Part shown: one piece after another, positions 58,698 through 64,000 of the stretch
Layout of the letters: each line of letters starts with the position of its first letter
Numbering within the stretch: the first letter of the stretch is position 1
Assembly (NCBI GenBank): GCA_963383645.1
Contig: OY726573.1
Location: 17,941,658 to 18,005,657, forward strand
Source of the DNA: Muscardinus avellanarius
Taxonomy: Eukaryota > Chordata > Mammalia > Rodentia > Gliridae
Reading direction: 5' to 3'
DNA length: 64,000 nt
The notes under the pieces: generated by a model
The model's input: the letters and a program-made list of their open reading frames with translations, nothing else
The model's database searches: none
Told to the model about the DNA's origin: nothing
Program-made: the position numbers and the translations under genes

Positions 58698-60860
58698 GAA
58701 GCCAGACGTGTTGGTACATGCTTGTAATCCCAGCATTTGGGAGGCTGAGACATGAAGATCGCGGTTTGTAGACAGCTGCAATTACTTAGTAAGGCCCTCC
58801 ACAACTTAGTGAGACTCTGTTTCAAAATAAAGAATAAAAAATAGGGCTGAGGGTATAGCTCGGAGGTCAAAAGCCCCTGGGTTCCACCCCTAGACCCACA
58901 AAAATAAATAAATGAATAAAAATAAAAATAAAAAAATACAGCTGGGGGTGGAGCTTGGAGGTAGAATGCCACTAGGTCCCATATCCAGTACTGCAAAAAA
59001 AAAATAAATAGATAAATAAAAATAAATAAATAAAACATTAAAAAAAAAATAAAGCTCTAACCGGGCGTGGTGGCGTACACTTGTAATCCCAGCATTCGGG
59101 AGGCTGAGATTGGAGGATTGTGGTTCACTGACAGCCTAAGCTACTTAGGCCCTCTGCAACTCAGTGAGACCCGGTTTCAAAATAAAGAATAAAAGAAATA
59201 GGGCAGGGGGTGTAGCTTGGAGGTCGAATGCCCCTAGGTTCCATCCCCAGGCCCGCAAAAGAAAAAATAAAATAAAAATAAAAGAATAAAGCTCTGCTGC
59301 TTCCTCCCTGCCCCCCAGTACTGAGGACTGAAGCCGGGAGTCTCTATCACTGAACTACATCCCCAGCCAGATTTTATTTTTTATTTATTTTATTTTATTT
59401 TTATTTTTTTGGTGGTACTGGGGTTCCTGGAAGCCCTTCTACCTCCGGGCTACACTCCCAGACCTATTTTTACATTTTTATTTGGAAACAGGGTCTCCTA
59501 AGCCAGCGCGATCCTCCTGTCTCTGCCTCCCAAGCGCAGGGATTACAAGTGTGCGCCACCACGCCCGGCTTTATTTTTTATTTTGAAAAAGGGTCTCATT
59601 AATTTGCCAAGTCTGGTCTTGAACTTGCGATCCTCCTTAGTACTGGGATTAGAGCTGTGTACCACTGTGCCTGGATAAGAAGCTCTTTCTTTAAATATAT
59701 ATATATAATAGTAGTAGTACTGACAAAAATTGTGTTATGTGCTACAAGAAAAGGAAGCCGGGTATAATGGGATATGCCTATAAGTATTTGGAAATCTGAA
59801 ACAAGAGGATTGCAGGATCAAGGACAGCTTCAGCAATGTAGAGAGGCTCAACAACCTAGCAAGCCCTGCTTTAAAACAAAAAGTAAGCGGGGCGTGGTGG
59901 CGCACGCTTGTCATCCCAGCATTCAGGAGGCTGAGACCGGAGGATCGCGGTTCGTGGACAGCCTCAGCTACTTAGTGAGGCTCTTTGCAACTCAGTGAGA
60001 CCCAGTTTCAAAATAAAGAATAAAAATTAGGGCAGGAGGTATAGCTCGGAGGTTGAATGCCCCTGGGTTCCATCCCTAGACCCGCAAAAATACATACATA
60101 CATACATACATACATAAAACAAAAAGTAAAAAGAGCTGGAAGTGTAGTTCAGAGATAGAATGCCCCTGGGTTCAATCCACAGTATCAAAAAAAAAAAAAA
60201 AAAAAAAAAAGAAAAGAAGAAGGAAAAGTAAAGAAAAAGAACAGAAAAACTCTAAATTAGATTGGGGGATCAAGGGAGTCCTCTCTGAAAGAGTGACATT
60301 AAGATCAGAAAGAGCCAGGCATGGTGGCGCATGCTTGTAATCCCTGCGCTTGGGAGGCGGACACAGGAGGATCGTGCTGGTTCGAAGCCAGCCTTGCTGG
60401 CTTAAGAGACCCTATTTCCAAATAAAAATATAAAAAAATAAGTGCCTGGGAGTGTAGCCCAGAGGTGAAAGGGTTTCCAGGAACCCCAGTACAACCAAAA
60501 AAAAAAAAAAAATCAGAAGGAAATGTAAGAGCTAGATGTGGTGTGCACATACAATACCAGCTACCTGGTAGGCTGAGATAGGAGGATCACCTAAGTCCAG
60601 TTTGAGACCAGCCTAGGCAATAGAGAGACCCATCTTAAAAGAAAATAAAAAGCTAGGTGTGGTGGCACACACTTTTAATCCCAGTACTTGGAAGGCTGAG
60701 ACAGGAGGATCAGAGGTTCACAGTGAGCCTCAGGTACTTGGTGAGGCCCTCCACAACTTAGTGAGACCATTTCAAAAGTAAAGAATAAAAATAGGGACGG
60801 GGGTGTAGCTCAGGGGTAGAATGCCCCTGGGTTCAATCCTCAGAACCAAAAAGAAAAGAG
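58698..60860. mobile_element. Dense SINE cluster in NUP88 intron
   Basis: Forward: 58698-58905, ID half 58935-59010, 59057-59265, diverged 59755-59880, 59885-60090 followed by (TACA)n to 60116, ID half 60118-60205, young copy 60313-60515, an older B1/Alu-like left part 60530-60645 (GGAGGATCACCTAAGTCCAG, TTTGAGACCAGCCTAGGC), and 60648-60860. Inverted: 59310-59365 (ID half), 59400-59570 (young) and 59570-59670 (partial). All but a few hundred bases of this 2.2 kb is SINE. Confidence 0.78.
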
Positions 60861-60993
60861 AGACAGTATGAGGAGTGGCCCTGAAACAGAAGCAAACTTT
60901 TAACAAACATCAGATGAACAGGATACTCTTGGGGTCAACCACCATATGTATGTGTTTGAACTACTGAGTTCTGTACAAAGAGACGATCCTTAC

Positions 60994-61084
60994 CTGCATG
61001 GCAGTGGCTTTGTACAGAGGATATGTTCTACAAAGCATTTCTGTTCTGCAGCAAGTTCTTGTAAACTATCCTTATCTTCTTCAT
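60994..61084 (-). CDS. NUP88: NUP88 coding exon, about residues 431-460 (most upstream in window)
   Basis: 91 bp after acceptor CCTTTATAG and before donor GTAAGG. Two bases complete a codon, then [20 protein letters not shown] and ILCTKPLPC. By this numbering the Asp after EE is residue 434, the position I recall as changed (D434Y) in a human fetal akinesia family; it is intact here. No further NUP88 exon was found up to 64000. Confidence 0.93.
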
Positions 61085-61810
61085 CTATAAAGGAACACAT
61101 AACACAATTTAACTGGTCTCAACATTAAAATACTGATGTTAAATGCAATTAAATTGTTTCAATCATTGCTTCTCAAGAACTAACATCCTCCTGACAGAAA
61201 TATTTAGTGACCAAAATACCTGACAAGCACAACTTGCAGGAGTTAAGTCTTACTTGGCTCACAGTTTCAAAGGTCAGTCCAGAGTGCGTGCGGAGAAAAG
61301 CCACTCTCCAACCACGGTAGCCAGAAACAGGGAGCGCAACATGAAGGGACTAGGGACCTGCAGAGTCCCAAGGCCATGCCCCCAGGGAACCCTCTTCCAG
61401 CCATGCCCCACCTAACCCTTCCTGCATTGGGACACCATACTTTCAACACACAAGCTTGTGTTTTTGTTTTTTGTTTGGGGGGGGGGGGGGGACAGTAATC
61501 CTACACTAACACCATAAGATATCCTTACCACAGGGGTCTAAATTTCTGCCCAGGGAAGGAAAGCAGGGTTTTCTTTGTTCTAGTTTTTATTTTATTTTAT
61601 CTTTTGGTGGTACTGGGGGTGGAACCCAGAGGCTTTCTACCTCTAGCCTATGCTCCCAGACCTTTTTTATATTTTTTATTTGGAAACAGGGTCTCACTAA
61701 GTTGCTGAAAGCTTCACTCAGTAGCTGAGGCTGGCTTCGAACCTGTGCAATCCTCCTGTCTCAGCCTCCCAAGCGCAGGGATTACAAGCGTGCGCCACCA
61801 CGCCCGGCTT
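61085..61810. other. NUP88 intron: unique stretch, G run, inverted SINE
   Basis: 61085-61595 is unique, with a run of about 14 G near 61477-61491. An inverted SINE lies at about 61596-61810. Confidence 0.65.
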
Positions 61811-61999
61811 TGCTCTAGTTTTTAAACACAGAGATGTTTCACTAAGAACAATTCCAGAAATCATTCTGTTTCACAGTCTTTTCTTTTCTTTTTTTTTTTT
61901 TTAACCCTCACTGATTTTTTATAATAGTCTTTTGGGCTACACAACTTTCCCACTCTGAAGTATACAATTCAATGGGTTTTTTTAACACACTAAATTAAG

Positions 62000-63380
62000 T
62001 GTAGAGTCTTCAACAGAGTGTAGAATATTTTTATTTTTCAAAAAGAAACCTCCAAGACCCAGTAGTGATCACCAAACTTCTCAGGCATAAGCAACTACTT
62101 ATGTATTTTTGTGCCTCTGTGCATTTGCCTAAACTAGACATTCCATATAAACAGGAGGATCATAAAATGCAGTTGTAACTGGCTTCTTTCACTCAGCATG
62201 GTTCAGGGTTCATCTATGTTTGGGCATGTATTTAGATTTCATTCCTTCTTACTCCATCATACAGATGGAAAGACCATTTTTTAAAAATCTATTCATCAGC
62301 AGATGTTGTATGCCTGGCTTGAGGCCATCATAAATGTTACCATTAATGCTTGTATACTAGTATCTGTGTGAACATAAGTCTTCGGTTTCTCTTGGGTGTG
62401 TACCCAGGGAAATTGGTAGATATATGGTAACTCTATTTAATCTCTTCAGTAACTGCCAGACTGTTTTCAAAGCACTGTACCATTTTACATTCCCATAAGC
62501 AACGTACTCTTCCACATTCTCATCAATACTTAAAATTGACTGTCTTTTTTCATTTTTGCCATCCCAAAGGATGGGATCTGACACTGGTTTTGTGGCATCT
62601 CATTTCCATAATAACTAAGGACGTTAACAATCTTTTTATGTGCTATTTGTCTATCATTGAAGAAATAATGTTTATGCAAATCCGGCCTTCCCTCCCTCTC
62701 TACCCCACTTTTTTTGGTGCTGGGGATCAAGCTTGGGATCTCATAAATACTAAGCAAGGGCCATACTAGTGAGCTGTACCTTCCATTTCTCCTTTGTCCA
62801 GTTTTAGGTCAGGGCATTCATCTTTTTATTATTGAATTCTAAGAGTTCTTTTTATGTTTTAGACTAGAAGTCCATTATATGTGATTTGCAAATATTTTCT
62901 CCCATTCTATGGATTTCCACCTTTGTGACAGTTACCCTGAAGAGTAATTTTCATTTTGATAATGCAATTTATCTATTTATTTTCTGTTACCTACTGTGCT
63001 TTTAGTGTCATATCTAAGAAACTGCTGCTTAACCAAAATCACAAAAATTTATAGCTGTTTCCTTCTAAGAATTTTGTGTGTGTGTGTGTGTGTGTGTGGT
63101 ACTGGAGGTGGAACCCAGGGGCTTTTCTACCTCCAGGCTATACTCCCAGACTTATCTTTTTATATTTTATTTGGAAACAGGGTCTCACTCAGTAACTGAG
63201 GCTGGCTTCAAACCTGTGCGACCCTTCTGTCTCAGCCTCCCAAGCACTGGGATTACAAGCATGTGCCACCACACCGGGCTTCTTCTAAGAATTTTATAGC
63301 TTTAATTCTTCCATTTAGGTTTTTGATCTATCTTAAGTTCATTTTGTAAATGGTGTGAAGCAATCCAACTTTGTTCTTTC
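62000..63380 (-). mobile_element. Ancient L1 in reverse, interrupted by ID and SINE
   Basis: CTTTCACTCAGCATGGTTC, TTCTCTTGGGTGTGTACCC, GATTTGCAAATATTTTCTCC and AGTGTCATATCTAAGAAAC are typical of old mammalian L1 3' regions on the minus strand. A free ID (62711-62790, minus) and an inverted SINE (63076-63281) interrupt it. The SINE has a perfect 14-bp duplication CTTCTAAGAATTTT (63062-63075 and 63282-63295). Confidence 0.7.
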
Positions 63381-64000
63381 TTTTGCAGTACTGGGTATTG
63401 AATCTAGGGGCATTCTACCTCTTGAGCTACATCTCCAGTTCTATTTTTTTATTCTTTATTTTGAAACAGGGTCTCACTAAGTTGCAGAGGGCCTAAGTAG
63501 CTGAGGCTGGCTTACAACCTGTGATCCTCCTGTCTCAGCCTCCAAAGTACTGGGATTACAAATATCCACCACCACACCAGTTGGGATTTTCTATGTAAAA
63601 GATTATTATATGAGAAAAGAGTTTTTCTAGCCGGGCGTGGTGGCACATGCTTGTAATCCCAGTGCTTGGGAGACAGACAGGAAGATTCGGGTTTGTGGCC
63701 AGCCTCAGCAACTTGGTGAGGCTCTCCATAACTTAGTGAGATCCTATGTCAAAATAAAAAATAAAAACTAGGGCTGGGAGTGTAACTCAGAGGTAGAATG
63801 CCCCTGGGTTTAACCTCCAGCGCAAAGAGCTTTTCTTCCTCCTTTTTGATCGGGATGTCTTTTATTTCCTTTTCTTAGCTAATTTCCATGCCTAGAACCT
63901 CTATTACAATGCTAAACAGAAGTGGCCTGAGGAAACATCCTTATTCTGTTTCTTAATAGTAAAGTGCAGGGCCAGGCGTAATGGTGCACGCTTATAATGC
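63380..64000. mobile_element. SINEs at the right edge
   Basis: Inverted copy about 63380-63590, forward copy 63630-63830, and the first 30 bases of another forward copy from about 63970 cut by the window end. Confidence 0.75.

Overview
The window is ordinary mammalian chromosomal DNA: intron-split genes with GT-AG borders, very dense SINEs, L1 LINEs and two solo LTRs. The SINEs pair a 7SL/B1-type left part (GCCGGGCGTGGTGGCGCACG) with an ID/tRNA-type right part (GGGCTGGGGGTGTAGCTCAG) ending in an A tail. This is the B1-dID design of non-murid rodents (beaver, squirrel, dormouse and relatives). I cannot fix the species; a beaver-like lineage is only a guess.

Two convergent protein genes are present. 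RABEP1 (rabaptin-5, effector of Rab5/Rab4 on early endosomes) runs on the + strand. Its last 12 coding exons lie at 2779-48763, covering about residues 262-862, followed by a 3'UTR of about 2.7 kb. NUP88 (cytoplasmic-face nucleoporin, partner of NUP214 and NUP62) runs on the - strand. Its last nine coding exons lie at 61084-51551, covering about residues 431-741. Joins stay in frame throughout, all introns are GT-AG, and no coding exon is broken. The 5' parts of both genes lie outside the window. The genes meet tail to tail near 51400, where three AATAAA hexamers on alternating strands start exactly 10 bp apart.

The rest is intronic repeat. 1-17 kb: RABEP1 introns full of SINEs, a 5'-truncated L1 (3392-3679), two L1 3' ends tail to tail (14281-15000), and two GC-rich tandem arrays (15040-15890, about 98 bp; 16527-16935, 135 bp) joined to L1 3'-end sequence. 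17-37 kb: exons, then a 14.3-kb intron with a truncated L1 (24103-24978), a 493-bp solo LTR (26530-27022), and a 5'-complete antisense L1 (28458-35442) that lacks its reverse transcriptase and is interrupted by a 1487-bp solo LTR (29113-30599) and a SINE. 37-51 kb: the remaining RABEP1 exons and 3'UTR. 51-64 kb: NUP88 exons with SINE-rich introns and an ancient L1 (62000-63380).

No bacterial-type operon, CRISPR array, RNA gene or new protein system is visible. The most unusual items are the VNTR-L1 composites, the long LTR with its U3 reading frames, the RT-less L1, and the interlocked poly(A) signals. Residue numbers are counted back from the stop codons assuming the human lengths (862 and 741); known rabaptin-5 landmarks (HSLD379, S407, FGPLV439-443) then fall exactly at their published positions.
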